Below are positions 24,501-35,930 of a stretch of 64,000 bases of DNA, piece after piece (the stretch's first letter is position 1; the number at the start of each line of letters is the position of its first letter). Below the pieces are notes generated by a model, which saw only the letters and a program-made list of their open reading frames with translations, was not told the origin of the DNA and did no database searches. The translations under genes and the position numbers were made by a program. Origin of the DNA: Polytrichum commune (lineage: Eukaryota > Streptophyta > Polytrichopsida > Polytrichales > Polytrichaceae). The stretch spans positions 10,414,001 to 10,478,000 of the forward strand of contig OX485804.1 of the NCBI GenBank assembly GCA_950295325.1, written 5' to 3'.

Positions 24501-27080
24501 AACTCCAGTTTAGGTACAGCCGACGAAGAAACATCTAAGGTATGGGGATGTTGTTCAGTTACTTTTCTTCGTTGGACACCTAGTATGTATTTGATTGGTG
24601 TTTGGTTAGGTCAGGATCAAAAAACAAACACAGTAAACACTGTCACATGTTTAAAAGAGATTGGACTACTTTTTCAGATTTTATTACCTACTACACACTC
24701 GATAGTGAACTCAATTGGCAGGACCTATGTACTAGGATTCAAGTTAAGAAATAAACAAACACACACTTTCGATAGCCATAACTAAATTAGCGAGGTCCGA
24801 TTTTCAACCAATTTCTGTTGATGCTTCACCGTAGATTTTCCAATGTCATTATTACAAGTTTTGTATGGAAAACGAACAAAATAACACCCACATACCTTAA
24901 CCAGGAGACGCAGGAATTCAAGGAGCTCATTGAGGAGCTGTTCGTGTTACAAGGCACGGTCGTGATTGCGGGTTACCTGCCGTGGCTGCAGCCGATGGAC
25001 CTGGGAGGCATGGAGAAGCGGATGCAGCAGTTGCGGGTGCGCTTTGATGCGTTTTGCGCAGAAATCATCGAGGAGTACGAGGTGAAGCGGCTGAAGGGGC
25101 TGATCGCCGAGCAAGACAAGAGTATGATTGCCTTGCTCTTCAATCAGATGCATGAACAGGATGGTGTGGATCCGATCGACTTGGATAACCTCCGAAGCAC
25201 CATCATAGTAAGATTGATCAGGATCTCCAACACTCATGAGCCCTCCCTGCTTCTTTGAGTTTCTTGAATGTCATGATGTCATAAGACCTCAAACGTACAC
25301 TTTTTCCAATTTACTTTAAGTATGCATTATTTTTAGAAACTAAGAGGTGAGTCAATCTGAGCAGATGTCGTTGAAAGTTCTGTAGGAAATTACTGGAAGA
25401 TTTTAATTGCTAAAATGCCTTTAAAAGTGATTTTTAGACCCCCTCCCCACCCTGCCCTTTTTTACAATATCATGAAGGTTGTCATGGTCAGCTTCGAAGC
25501 ATGCAGCCTCATTGATTTATTTTTCAAGCTGGGTAAAGGTGATTGTATTTTGTAAGCCGCATCCACAATGAAAGCACCAACTAGAGCACCTTAACATGTC
25601 AAATGGCTTTTCTTTGAATGACATGGTCAATTGAGATTGAATTCTGCAACCATGGCCACTTTGCACCCTAAGGTGGTTGAGTTTATATATATCACGCTTT
25701 TAGGGGCCATAATGTAGTTATCACATTAAGTGTAATAATTTCCTTTTAAGGTTGATATACCTTGGAACATAATTTCCTTAGACATCTCTTGTACTTTACT
25801 CATACCTATTCCGACCTTTAGTTTCGTTTGAATTGATTAAATGAGTTGTAAGTATGCGTGTATGTTTGAAGAGAGTTTTGCAACCATCGTGCTCACAACT
25901 TAGCACCCTGATGCGGTTGACTTTGCATAATATATAGAAACGCAAACGTTTCGAGGCACTTGCATGAATACAAACTCATTCGTCACTAGGGACTTTCCAT
26001 GCATCGCATGAATGGGTTTCCTTGGTGACGTACTACCAATTTGTAAGAAGAACGGTTTTGCTCACCAACAGCAGGTAGCACTGCGTATTGATGCCGTATA
26101 GGAGGATATTGTTATTGTCTTTTATGTCATGGGTTGGACGGGTTGTTAATTTCTTTTCAATTTTATTTTGTAACTCAAGAGACAACATGATACATCGTGT
26201 TCGTGGATTACCCATGCATTGCATAGATGATTTCCTTGGTGGTGTACTATCCACTTGGAAGTAGGAGGGTTTTGCTCACCCGCGGGTGACACCGTATATC
26301 ATTGTTCTTAAATTAGGACAATGACGGTGTAGTTGTTTGTCTGTCGATGGGTGTCATTGGGGTTTCGTTTCCAATTCTCTTTTGTTCGGAAGCTGACCTG
26401 GCACCCCATAATTGTGTGTGTCTGAGCAGAACATGTTTGCAGCGGGCTCGGACACCACAATGGTGACGATCGAGTGGGCGATGGCGGAACTCATCAAGAA
26501 CCCGCACACCATGAAGAAGCTCCAGACGGAGCTCGACACCGTCGTCGGCACCGAGCGGCGCATGGTGAGGGAGGCCGACATCCCCGACCTCAAGTACCTG
26601 CAGGCGGTGGTGAAGGAGACGTTCCGGCTGCACCCGCCGGGGCCGTTGCTCGTGCCCCACGAGTCCATCCGCAACTGCGAGGTCGCGGGCTACCACATCC
26701 CCGCGGGCACGCGACTGTTCGTCAACGTGTACGCACTTCAACGGAGCCCCGCCGTGTGGGACCGAGCCCTGGAATTCGATCCCGAGAGGTTCATCCGAGG
26801 CGAGGGGGTGGACATCGATGTGAGAGGCGCCGATTTCCGCCTCCTCCCGTTCGGGTCGGGGAGGCGAGGGTGCCCGGCGGTTTCGCTGGGATCAGTGATC
26901 GTGCAGCTTGGGCTCGCGTCTCTGGTGCATGCGTTCGAGTGGTCTTTGCCCGAGGGCGAAATTCCGGAGGATCTGGACATGGCGGAGTCGCTGGGGCTCA
27001 GCTTGCCGAGGGCGAGCCCTCTATGCTTGCGAGCTCGACCTCGTTTGCCATACGATTTGTATGCATCGGATGTCGAGTGA
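21535..27080 (+). CDS. Cytochrome P450, A-type (CYP71-clan-like), five exons
   Basis: Exons by GT...AG and frame: 21535-21943, 22767-22896, 24380-24539, 24905-25207, 26430-27080; about 550 aa. P450s are haem monooxygenases anchored in the ER membrane and fed electrons by P450 reductase. Visible parts: N-terminal membrane helix (VLLAAVLMFLPLFVLV), proline hinge LPPSPPSWPIVGHLP, helix C WRKLRKICTLEVF, I-helix AAGSDTT, K-helix KETFRLHP (ExxR), FDPERF, and haem loop FGSGRRGCPAVSLG. The Cys ligand is present, but the usual Gly two residues after it is Ala. ATG at 21535 is the first in frame; 21541 is an alternative. Four introns are more than the one or two usual in A-type genes. The last exon is markedly GC-rich compared with the introns. 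Subfamily and substrate cannot be told. Confidence 0.9.
22262..22450 (-). repeat. Dispersed repeat (GTGGTTAGGTGTGG family) in P450 intron 1
   Basis: The minus strand reads TTTGAGTGGTATGTGGTTGG then GTGTGCCTCC, matching the copy at 23895-24240. Also contains the CATATTTTGAGCATATAGGTC block shared with 28085-28110. Confidence 0.65.
23895..24240 (+). repeat. Dispersed repeat (GTGGTTAGGTGTGG family) in P450 intron 2
   Basis: Direct-orientation copy: GGACACCTATATTTGAGTGG, GTATGTGGTTAGGTGTGGC, then AATAGTCAACATAATTGGGG and CACTTTGATGAAGAATA. The same ordered blocks occur at about 28800-29110 and, weaker, 29385-29640. Confidence 0.65.
25985..26320 (+). repeat. Two-copy tandem duplication in P450 intron 4
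   Basis: Blocks CCATGCAT(C/T)GCAT, TTTCCTTGGTG, GTACTA and GGTTTTGCTCACC recur at about 25995-26070 and 26210-26280. Unit about 210 bp. A second diverged pair (TTGCACCCTAAGGTGGTTGA near 25660, TTAGCACCCTGATGCGGTTG near 25900) lies just upstream. Confidence 0.55.
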
Positions 27081-28141
27081 CGAGGGAGGGGGAGGAGAGA
27101 AGAAAGGAAGGAGATGATCGACTTCATGGAAGGTAAACCAGCTTATGCCCCCTTCCCACCGGACTTAATTTACCAAATAACCAAAGTCTTTCTTAAAAAC
27201 CGGGTATTGCTAGCTCCCTCGGTTATATAACGGAGGCATCCAGCTATCCCAATGCACCTACAAGAACTTGCTCCGGAGATTGTCAAGTCGGGTTTTAGTT
27301 AAGTGGTTTTCACACATGTTCCAGTGTTTTATCTACCATGCAATGACATGTTCAACTTGGATAGTTTTTGTCCTATCCCCAAATGCCTTAGTATAGGTTT
27401 ATCTGATCCTTGGTTTTTTTTACTAGAGCTCCTCCTGCCCTCATAGCTAAGACTAAAAGCGACCAATCACAAGGGCAGGAGGCAGCACTTTTAAAAGTCC
27501 TACATTCTTGCCTCATGTCTAGGTACCGATGGGAGGGTCGGTGCTTGAGGCTCAAAACCCTCCACTTTTAAACCATGCCACATCATTTGCCAACTAGGCT
27601 CGGCACTAAATATTGTCGATGATGTGAAGGCCGTGTTTTTAGAACCAACTTTTAGGCGTACCTAAAGTCAAGTGGGAAGGGGGCATTAGACTCATCCATA
27701 TGAATTAATATTCTAAGCCACTCCAATCTCCCTCTCAACTCATGCAATCATATGTTTCCATCCCCATGCGTACTCGCTATATTAATGTATGTGTCCATGT
27801 CCGAAGCCCCCATATTATGGGAACAGTGGGGTGACGTCCTCACCACCACCGGCACGTCTTCTGTTGTATGTACATGGAGCACGCTTAATTTGGCTAAGGT
27901 AGAAGTGTGTTTTTCAAACACTTGTCCTGTCTATACAGAACACGTTGCAATTAGAACAAGATAATTAGCAGACCCAATCATCGTGCCCGTAGCCATTTGC
28001 CTCATAATTATTGGAGCGCCTATGAATCAATGACTTGTTAATTACCAAAAGTGAAGATCCTCCCAATCATGTTGACTGTTACCATGTTTTGAGCATGTAG
28101 TCCAATCTTTTTTTAAACACATGATGCATTTTTGGTGTCAA
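27081..28141. other. Gene-free stretch after the first P450
   Basis: 3' flank of the P450. No ORF with recognisable product. 28040-28140 carries a piece of the dispersed repeat (CATGTTTTGAGCATGTAG). Confidence 0.4.
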
Positions 28142-28210
28142 CACTAGTAGAAAACTATGCCAAAAAGAACCGAAGCCGAAATCGGTTGCAGTTCTTTTGA
28201 CCAGCCTAAT
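28142..28210 (+). mobile_element. CACTA-like terminal fragment
   Basis: CACTAGTAGAAAACTATGCC matches the end of the CACTA-type element at 9481-11116 (CACTAGTAGAAAAT). It is followed by a subterminal foldback AAAGAACCGAAGCCGAAATC / GGTTGCAGTTCTTT. No opposite end (TTTTCTACTAGTG) is found downstream within reach, so the element is truncated or its other end has diverged. Confidence 0.55.
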
Positions 28211-28528
28211 AGAGTTATCCTTTAACTCAAATGAGTTTGGTAGGGAGTTTCTTACAAAACCTTCCATGTTTGGCAAGCTTGAGGTGCATGCGTCGGAGGT
28301 CGTGTGGAGGTTTGAACCAATAACATTCTATATCGGTTCATTGAGGGTCAAACTCATTTTAGCACCGCATGCGGTGCTAAAATGAGTTTGACCCTCAATG
28401 AACCGATATAGAATGTTATTGGTTCAAACCTCCACATGACCTCGGACGCATGCACCTCAAGCTTGCCAAACATGGAAGGTTTTGTAAGAAACTCCCTACC
28501 AAACTCATTTGAGTTAAAGGATAACTCT
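28211..28528. repeat. Nearly perfect 318-bp palindrome
   Basis: Arms 28211-28369 and 28370-28528 are reverse complements without spacer; I found one mismatch (CGTGTGG versus CATGTGG). The centre is AGCACCGCATGCGGTGCT. Transcription of either strand would give a hairpin of about 159 bp. Each arm is open in one frame (start SFNSNEFGREFLTKPS), mirrored in the other arm, but matches no protein I know. Its position next to a CACTA-like end suggests a transposon-borne inverted duplication. Confidence 0.9.
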
Positions 28529-31063
28529 AATATGCAATCGCTAAACGATTGCAGATTTTTTTGTTTTTTGTTTAGCAACTAAAATTTTAAGACTTTGGGG
28601 GCATTTAATGTGTTGTTGTAAAAGGTCTTGAAAATGCCTTTCCAACGGTATATAACACCCCCCAAAATGTTTACAATTGTAGCCACTAAACGAATATATA
28701 TATATAGTGCAATTCTTAGATTCATACCTAACCACATGCCACTCAAATATAGGTATCATAATTAATTCTATGTTTCATTTAGGCACATATGTCTTACTTG
28801 TCCTAAACAGATACCTATATTTGTATGGTTAGTAACTTAGTAGATTTAAGAATAGACACTAAAAGGGCATGTGTCCGAAAAAGATTGGACTACGTGTTCA
28901 AAATTTGTTATTCTTTGACTCATCTAGATTTAATAGTCAACATAATTGGAGGGACCTACATGATTTTTAAAGAAGAAAGATAATCTTCACTTTGATATTG
29001 AGTAAGGAACTCATGCAAGCTTCAAAAATTATGAGGTTACTGGCTACAACCTCTCAATTTGGATTTGCTAATCATCTCATACTAATTGTGTGTTTAATAA
29101 CCTAGGGGAAGTAGGTATGAAGTTAACAGTGGCTGTGTTAGGCCCACAAGGTGAACCCATCATGAACCATGACTTATTATGGATTCTAACATATAAGTTC
29201 ATATTTAAGTCTGCATTGTACATATCCTACAAACCATGTTATAACTATGAGTTTCACATTGAGAATTCCAAAGATAATTCACCTTGACTCCAAAAATAGA
29301 AATGTGAACTTTCATATTTCTTAACTAGATGTGCTAATGTGCTTATGTAGATTTTAGTTCGCTATCAAACCTCAATATATGTTGAAATCCAAAAAGTGTC
29401 TTATACGTTTGTGAGACTCTTCTTAATCAAACACCTAGATTTGCATTGTGTATGGCAAAGCTTGTTATTAAGAACAAACATAGAGAAAGTAAGTGTTAAA
29501 ATGAGATGGGACTTATGCTCAAAATGTATCAACCATTCCAGGTCCAATAGTTAACATAACTGGGGGGCCTCTCTCATCACTTCAAGAGAAAGAGAATCTT
29601 CCCTTCGACTTAGACTTGTAACTTTTGCATCTCAATTGATGAACTTCAACTTTGAATCTCCAAATGACAATCTTTGTGACTTGTAATTGCTAACAGGATG
29701 CAGAGAGAATCCCCAATCAGATCCCATGGCCAAAATTGTGTGTGGAGTTTGAAATGCCCATAATAGGGACGCAGACCTTACCTTTGTGTGTGGTAATTAA
29801 TACATACTTGAGATATTAAGTACATTGTGCTATCAGTGACATCCTTGAAGTATTAGTATTTATAATAATGGCTCAGGGCTTCACACCCCATTCAGCTGCT
29901 TGTCAGTAGTCTTCAGGTTAGGGTCCAGAGGACTTGGAATGACCAACTTACCTGTGCAAGCCCAACAAAGACTAGGGCATCGAGCATGGGAGGTCACAGA
30001 ATAAATGTCCATTAGTGTGCATATTGTTTAGTCACTACAAAATTCAGAAACTTGAGAATGTGGAATGGACTCCTGCACTTACGACATGCTTGCCCTCCAG
30101 CATAGTGGTTCGTAGGTGTGTTCTGAAGCACAACTTCAGATGATTCAGCAGTCTGAGAATTCATTTAAAACATTCCTCAAACAATTGGGAAATGACATAT
30201 TTGTAATTTTCAATACATAAAGTCTTGTGTGTTTAGAATAAAACCACTCATCAGCTGGTGAGTTTGTTGATAGCCCCATTGGTGAGGTAATTCTGTGCAA
30301 TAAATGATCACGTTCAAACTTAGCAATGACTCCCAACATCTTATGTATCCTGAACAGGGATGATTGCAAACTTTAGGTGCCTTACAGTGGCATTTACGCT
30401 TGAGTATGTGAATGTCAAGCTTACTGCCTTCAAATTTCTATCACAAAACTCAGCATTGAAACTGACATCTTATTGAATGATATTGAAATGCACTAACTAT
30501 CAATTCATAATCTCAATGCTAGGAAGAGGAATGCTCTTGGATGAGATACTTAGGTTCAAACTCCCTTATCCAAGACAATTCCATCACAACAACAGACAAC
30601 AAAAAACTTTGTTTGAAGATGCCATTACAAATTAGACAGCAACATGAGTTTTAAGGACTCTGAAAATTGAAAGACAATCACTGGTCAGAGAGGTCAGAAT
30701 CACCTAAAGGAAAAAGTCCCATCCCTTTCTCAATATATGGACTCAAAAGCTTAGTGCCTCAAAAGATATACTGATATCAAGAAAACTTACAAGCGAGTGT
30801 TACTAACAACCGGTTGGTGTCCGGGTCCATCTGTCCAAGGACTCTAATTATCATCAAGCTTGTGATATTAGAAGATGCATAAATTCTTGTAAAGGTGACT
30901 AGTTTTGCTATTCTTTTGTTACAAGAGCAAAACAGACATGGCTTGGATGGCCATCCTGCTATGCTAAGACTCTCAAAGATTGAGAGGCATACCCTCTAAT
31001 TTGTTTGGCACTACCACCAGGATGTCTAAGATGCCACAAATGACCCCAAGGTTGATGGATGAT
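28529..31063. other. Gene-free stretch with dispersed repeats
   Basis: Contains two oppositely oriented copies of the GTGGTTAGGTGTGG family near 28725-28760 and 28800-29110, and a weaker one at 29385-29640. The end is the 3' flank of the Expp1-like gene. No coding region recognised. Confidence 0.45.
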
Positions 31064-32824
31064 TCATGTCCTCCATCTTCCGATACCCATAATATAATTA
31101 TATTGATCGGACAAAGTATTCTTGAGGTTACTGTAAAGGCCATACAATGAATACTGGTTAAGATTACTGATTTGATACCATGAGTTTAGAACTTGTTGAC
31201 GCCGATCTGTGCCAGACCATGTGAGTTGGATGCTGAGACTGCAGTCCTCTCGGCCTCCAGCTTCTTTGCAATTTGCACTCGGAATTGCACACTCACCCCT
31301 GACACAGACAAAGGTGGAGTTCCCTTGGCAAGACTTGCAATTATCGTTCTTCCAGAGAATCTCTTGAAGTCTACCTTGCTCGAAATTTAGAACCTGCAAT
31401 ACAAAGTTGTTTTATCTATCATAAACAAATTGTGCTTGCTCATCTTCAAATGTAGCGTGCACAGGTCCAGAATCCTTCAGGGCTAATGATCTCTTCACAG
31501 TCTTCTACTTTCCCTTGATGTCACTGTATATGATTGATAAAGAACAAAACTAACACAAAGGGCTGATTAACCCCTAAGTGTCCAAAAGGCCCACACTGGG
31601 CCACTCCATGCACAAAAACTACATTTGAGCTAGATACTTCCATTTGTCAAAAGCGACCTTGTCTAAAATTAACTCATTCTTCAAGTGCAGTTTTGAATCA
31701 GTTGAATACCTTAATGTTGTTGATGATTTAGGTTCAAATATACAGCCTGAGTTCCCTTGGATACATATACTTACTTTGTATTTTGATCATCAATGTCAAA
31801 TGAATATTATTTTATTTCATCCTTGACATGAGATAAAGTACCATATAAAGTTTCAAATCCCCCAAATTTTTGAAAAAGATTGATTCTAAGACTTGGTGAG
31901 AGTCGTAGAGATTGTGTATATATGTCGTACATTGAGCCACTACCTCTTTTTAAGGGTTTAGCTAAGGTTCCTGTATCATCATTAACACAGAACCGAGGAG
32001 TCTTACCAATGAAAGGCTGGTGATACGATAGCTGGAATTAGCCAAAAAGTGTGGAGCTGAGACAGCAGCATAACTCTTTCCCGCGAATGCTACACCAAAA
32101 CCACCACCCACAATGTTTTCCTGTATAGGACAGACAACCCATCAGCAATGACATAGCAGAATACCAGAGTTGCAGACCCGAACAGAGAAGAAACGTATCC
32201 TTCATGTGATACAAGTTAAACTCATCCGTATCTCCATGAAGATAGTGGCCACAGATCTTGACTAAAAAGATTTACAAAGATTGCATTTGAATAGCTCATT
32301 GTCTACATGCCTAGATAAGGTTTTCCTATTTTAGATGACTAAATTAATTTTAAATAAAATTAGGCTTTGTTTGCAGCTTGCATGTTGATCCCACTCCAGA
32401 ACGTTGCTTTTCACCAATGGAGGTACACAAACTAAGAACAACATTCAAGAGACTTGGAGAAGTTGAATGTTCTAAGTTTGAGGATATATAATAGGATTTT
32501 CATAATACTTACAGGATCCAACTCGGTGTAGTTGACAAGGACCAGAGTGATCTCATCAACCTTGGGACGGAACAACGCCAAGTGCCCCGAGCTCAATCCT
32601 CCTTGTAACCGCGAGTCGCACGGAGAATACTGCGTCCTGTCCACGAAGAATGAATAATTGCTTCCAATCGCCAAACCAAAAGTGAATCCGTCGTTCTTTA
32701 GAACTGTGGTGTCCATGCATGGGCTGTAGACCACGTTCGTATCCGCCCTTGCTCCAATGCCTAGCAACATTACGAGCAGCAGCACTGGACACATCGGACT
32801 CACGTCGACACAGAACCTCACCAT
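31064..32824 (-). CDS. Expp1-like secreted cysteine-rich protein, three exons
   Basis: Exons on the minus strand: 32824-32513, 32120-32007, 31393-31064, all phase 0, about 251 aa. It matches a plant family annotated as Expp1 protein, small secreted proteins of unknown biochemical role. The N-terminus is a signal peptide (MCPVLLLVMLLGIGARA, cleavage before DTNVVYSPC). Conserved blocks follow: SPCMDTTV, DGFTFGLAIGS, SPCDSRL, LALFRPKVDEITL (exon 1); GVAFAGKSYAA (exon 2); LNFEQGRLQEILWK, C..C.GNS.FVC, DCSL.IQL.WSGTD, VLNSWYQI, SLYGLYSNL (exon 3). The many cysteines suggest disulfides in the apoplast. Start 32824 is the first ATG giving a signal peptide; an in-frame ATG at 32794 also would. Upstream in-frame ATG 32902 would bury the signal and is less likely. 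The gene looks intact. Confidence 0.88.
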
Positions 32825-32840
32825 TGTCCTGTCTTGCACC

Positions 32841-33775
32841 TCCTCTTTAACCCTAAGACACTCCGCCGACCAGCTCACTATCCTCACTGGCAACCGCAAC
32901 ACCGCTTCCTCACCTCTGCTGGATCCTCGCCTCCAAATTCAAAACCAGGTTTGACACACGAAGCGAAACACCTCTGTCGCTATCCTCAATCTCAAGAACA
33001 CACCAAGAACCTAGCTACATCACTCCTTCAATACTACCGCAGTAGCACCTTGGCAACTAGGGAACAGAACACCGCATTTGCACCTGCCAATTCAGTTTGT
33101 AACCCTAGATCCCGATTCACTAAGTGGAAATTGACATTCTGTCGCAGCTCTGTTTCCAAAACCTCCAAAGCAGAAAGGGACTGTTGAACTAACTTAGAAT
33201 AAACTTCCTCTTCACCCCTAACACTGCTTCTTCACTTCCGCTGGATCGACACTCTGCACTCCCAAACCCAATTCCCGCCTCCAAATTCGAAACCAGGTTC
33301 GATGCTCGAATTGAAACACCTCTCCCTTAATCCCAATCCCGAGGGCACATCAAAGAACCTAATCTGTGTCACTCCTGCAATACTCCCGCAATAGCCCCTT
33401 GGAAACTAGCGAATAGCACACGGCACTTGCACCTTCCAATTACGCACCTAGCCCTAGGTCCCGACTCACTAAGCTCACAATACACACCTCCGCATTACAG
33501 AGCAGCTCTGGTTCCACAACCTTCGCAGCAGAAAGAGACTGTGAAACTTAGTTAAGTAAGAAGCTCCCCTCTTTACCCCTAAGATGCTCCGCCCTCTACC
33601 TCGCTCCTTCACCTCTTCTGGCTCGACACCCCGCATTCCCCAAACCAAATCCCCGTCTCCAAATTCATATCCAGGCCTCTCTCCCCCCCCCCTCTCTCTC
33701 TCTCTCCGATAACCTCAATCCTAACAGCACACCAAACACCTAAGCTGCATCACTCCTTCAATACTCCAACGAGGA
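32841..33775. repeat. Three tandem copies in the 5' flank of the Expp1-like gene
   Basis: Copies start near 32841, 33206 and 33567 (unit about 360 bp, the last shortened). Shared ordered blocks: CACTCCTTCAATACT or CACTCCTGCAATACT, CGCCTCCAAATTC(A/G)AAACCAGG, GCAGAAAG(G/A)GACTGT, CGACTCACTAAG-like, CCTAG.TCCCGA. Divergence is substantial. These would lie in the promoter and 5' UTR of the minus-strand gene. Confidence 0.8.
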
Positions 33776-34090
33776 GTGGTGACAAATTTGGCAAGTAAAG
33801 AAGAGGCGGAGCACCCGTGATTGACTGGAGTTACTAGCAACGAGAATGATCGTCCGAAGTCGATGATGTTGAAGGCAGCGATGATCAATCTGCTTCGTCG
33901 TCTTTGCCGAACGTTGCCGGCTGACACCTACCCTAGTGCACGGCAATAGGGGAAGTTCATAATTCAAATTCGATGTCACTTCTTATGTTTGAACTTATGG
34001 CGATCATGGTAAGGTGGATGGGTCTTAAATGGCTACTTTTCCGTTTCACCCGGCTTCTCAAAGGCTATGATACATGCGATTAGCAAGTAA

Positions 34091-34303
34091 TACACCATTA
34101 TGGTATTTAGTGTCACTTACTATTCGGAGTTATACATTGCTATAATGTTCGTTTTTATTGTTAATGTACTTATTACCAAGTTAATGATGTCAATGTCAAC
34201 AACCAATTTGAGTTCTGTTGGTAAAAAATGAGATCCATAGTAAAACGTTATTGCATGAAGTAATTTCAAATAGTGAGTGACACTAGATACCATAAACAGT
34301 GTT
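34091..34303. mobile_element. MITE with GGTATTTAGTGTCAC inverted termini
   Basis: Left arm TACACCATTATGGTATTTAG then TGTCACTTACTATT; right arm reverse complement AACACTGTTTATGGTATCTA then GTGTCACTCACTATT. About 35-bp imperfect terminal inverted repeats, total about 213 bp, no ORF. Related to the elements at 49571-49948 and 18411. Confidence 0.6.
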
Positions 34304-34399
34304 AGTACAAGATGCTTACCAAATTCAAATTAAGAACTTATATGAATCTCTTATTCATTATCAAAGTGAAGATTCTTGTGCTCATTAAATGATCATATA

Positions 34400-35930
34400 G
34401 GTTGAATTTCAAGTTTGCGTTTGTTGAGGATGATGGCAAAGGGGGAACGAACATCGGTGGTGTGTAATTGGGTTTGCATTGTTTTGAGGTGGTTGGGGGG
34501 GGGGAGTTTAAAATGATTGGTAAGGGTTTCGGAAGGTGAAAGTGTGATTCCTCCTTGTTGGTTAGTGGTTAGGACAATGAGTGGCTAAATTTGCCACCTA
34601 TGAGTGATGATGGCAGCAATCAATGGGGTGTATTTGTCCATCTTCCATTGTGCTACTATTTATGAGAAACAACTGTGGTAATATGTGAATTCAATGTAAT
34701 GGAATTTGATGTTGGTTGGGGAAGGGGTCGTGGGTTTGGAGGCCTTTGATGAGAAGAAGGTTTGGCCAGAAGCAAGATGGGCAAATGCATGGGGTAGAGG
34801 GATAAAATGCACGGGAGTAACCAATGTGGGATGGTGTTGTCATAGGGGGTAGTAGAGGAAGATGTTCCATTAATGAGGCATTTGCATCAAGTATGATGAT
34901 GGGATAGTAGGAATTGTTGAATGTGTTCTAGACGGACCCTTGTTATGTATGTCCATGTGCAAGCCCTTAAGGATAAGGTGGGTGCAATTTGCAAGATCGT
35001 GGGGCCATGTGTCGAGGTAGGAGTTTCCAAGGGGGGGGGGGGCATAATGAGCATAATGGGGAAAGGAATTTTTGGGGCCAAAAGAGGTGGTTGCAACAGT
35101 TGCCCATGTATTGAACATTGCAGAATTTGTGTGTTTGAGTGATGTTTTGGAATATGGGATGGTGAAATTGTTCCAAAAGAAGTTGGAGAGATTGTGGTCT
35201 AGTGAGGTGTTATTTGTCCATTTGTGAAGGGTTGGGTGGTGGGGGGGTGACTTTTTGGATAAGGGGAAGTTATATGTCAAGGTTTCAGACGGGCCTTTTC
35301 AAATGTTTTTATCGTGTAGAAAGTGGGAGTAGGGGTGTAAAATGTGGATCGTTTTGTTGTCAAAGGCATGAAGGGGAGCCTTGATGCCAAACTTGTCAAC
35401 GGTATCAGCCATGTCATTGCCTTGGATGCATGTGTCAGGTCGGATTTTGAGGATATGTATCGGGAGGGGGTGAGGTTGTCTTTGTTTGAGGATGTCATTT
35501 AGAAAAACAATCATTGGGATGGTGTCTGTGGGCCATGGGGGAGTGTTTGTAATTCTTTAGTAGGTCTATTAAGACAAAGATGTCAATGAAGATGTAGGTT
35601 GTTAGGTGGGGGTGGAGTAGTGTGGTCGTTTTTTGTAAGGCCAATAAGTTTTGCATGAAGGATATTTTGGCAACATGGTAAGTAGAGGACAAGTAGAGTG
35701 TTGTTGTGTGGAGTGTATACTCCGTGTTCCGCTCTAATATGTTTGATTTCTTCAAAGATGGATTCATATGTGTGTATGCTTTGTTGAGGTGGGAACTTAA
35801 AAGGGGGATCGTGAAGGAAGGTTAGGAAGGGTGGGGTGAGTGGGGTGAGTGGGGTAGTGAATGTAGAAGTGGTTGCAGTCAATAAGGAGAAATTTGAGTG
35901 CAACCTTCTAGGAACCCCCTAGACAACCTT
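34400..35930 (-). mobile_element. Decayed LINE, RNase H and 3' part
   Basis: The minus strand has broken frames with LINE RNase H-like blocks: GVYTPHNNTLLVLYLPCCQN, then KLIGLTK, a degraded IF.DIFVLIDLLKNY, RHHPND, and IRPDTCIQGNDMADTVDKFG (the HTGI.GN..AD.LAK motif). The downstream frame 34870-35280 is C- and P-rich and resembles the tail of the same LINE type as at 179-1930. No intact ORF. Confidence 0.5.

Noticed and set aside
26313-27136. Long antisense and alternative-frame ORFs over the last P450 exon
   Set aside because: The exon is GC-rich, which opens several frames; only the plus frame from 26430 carries P450 motifs.
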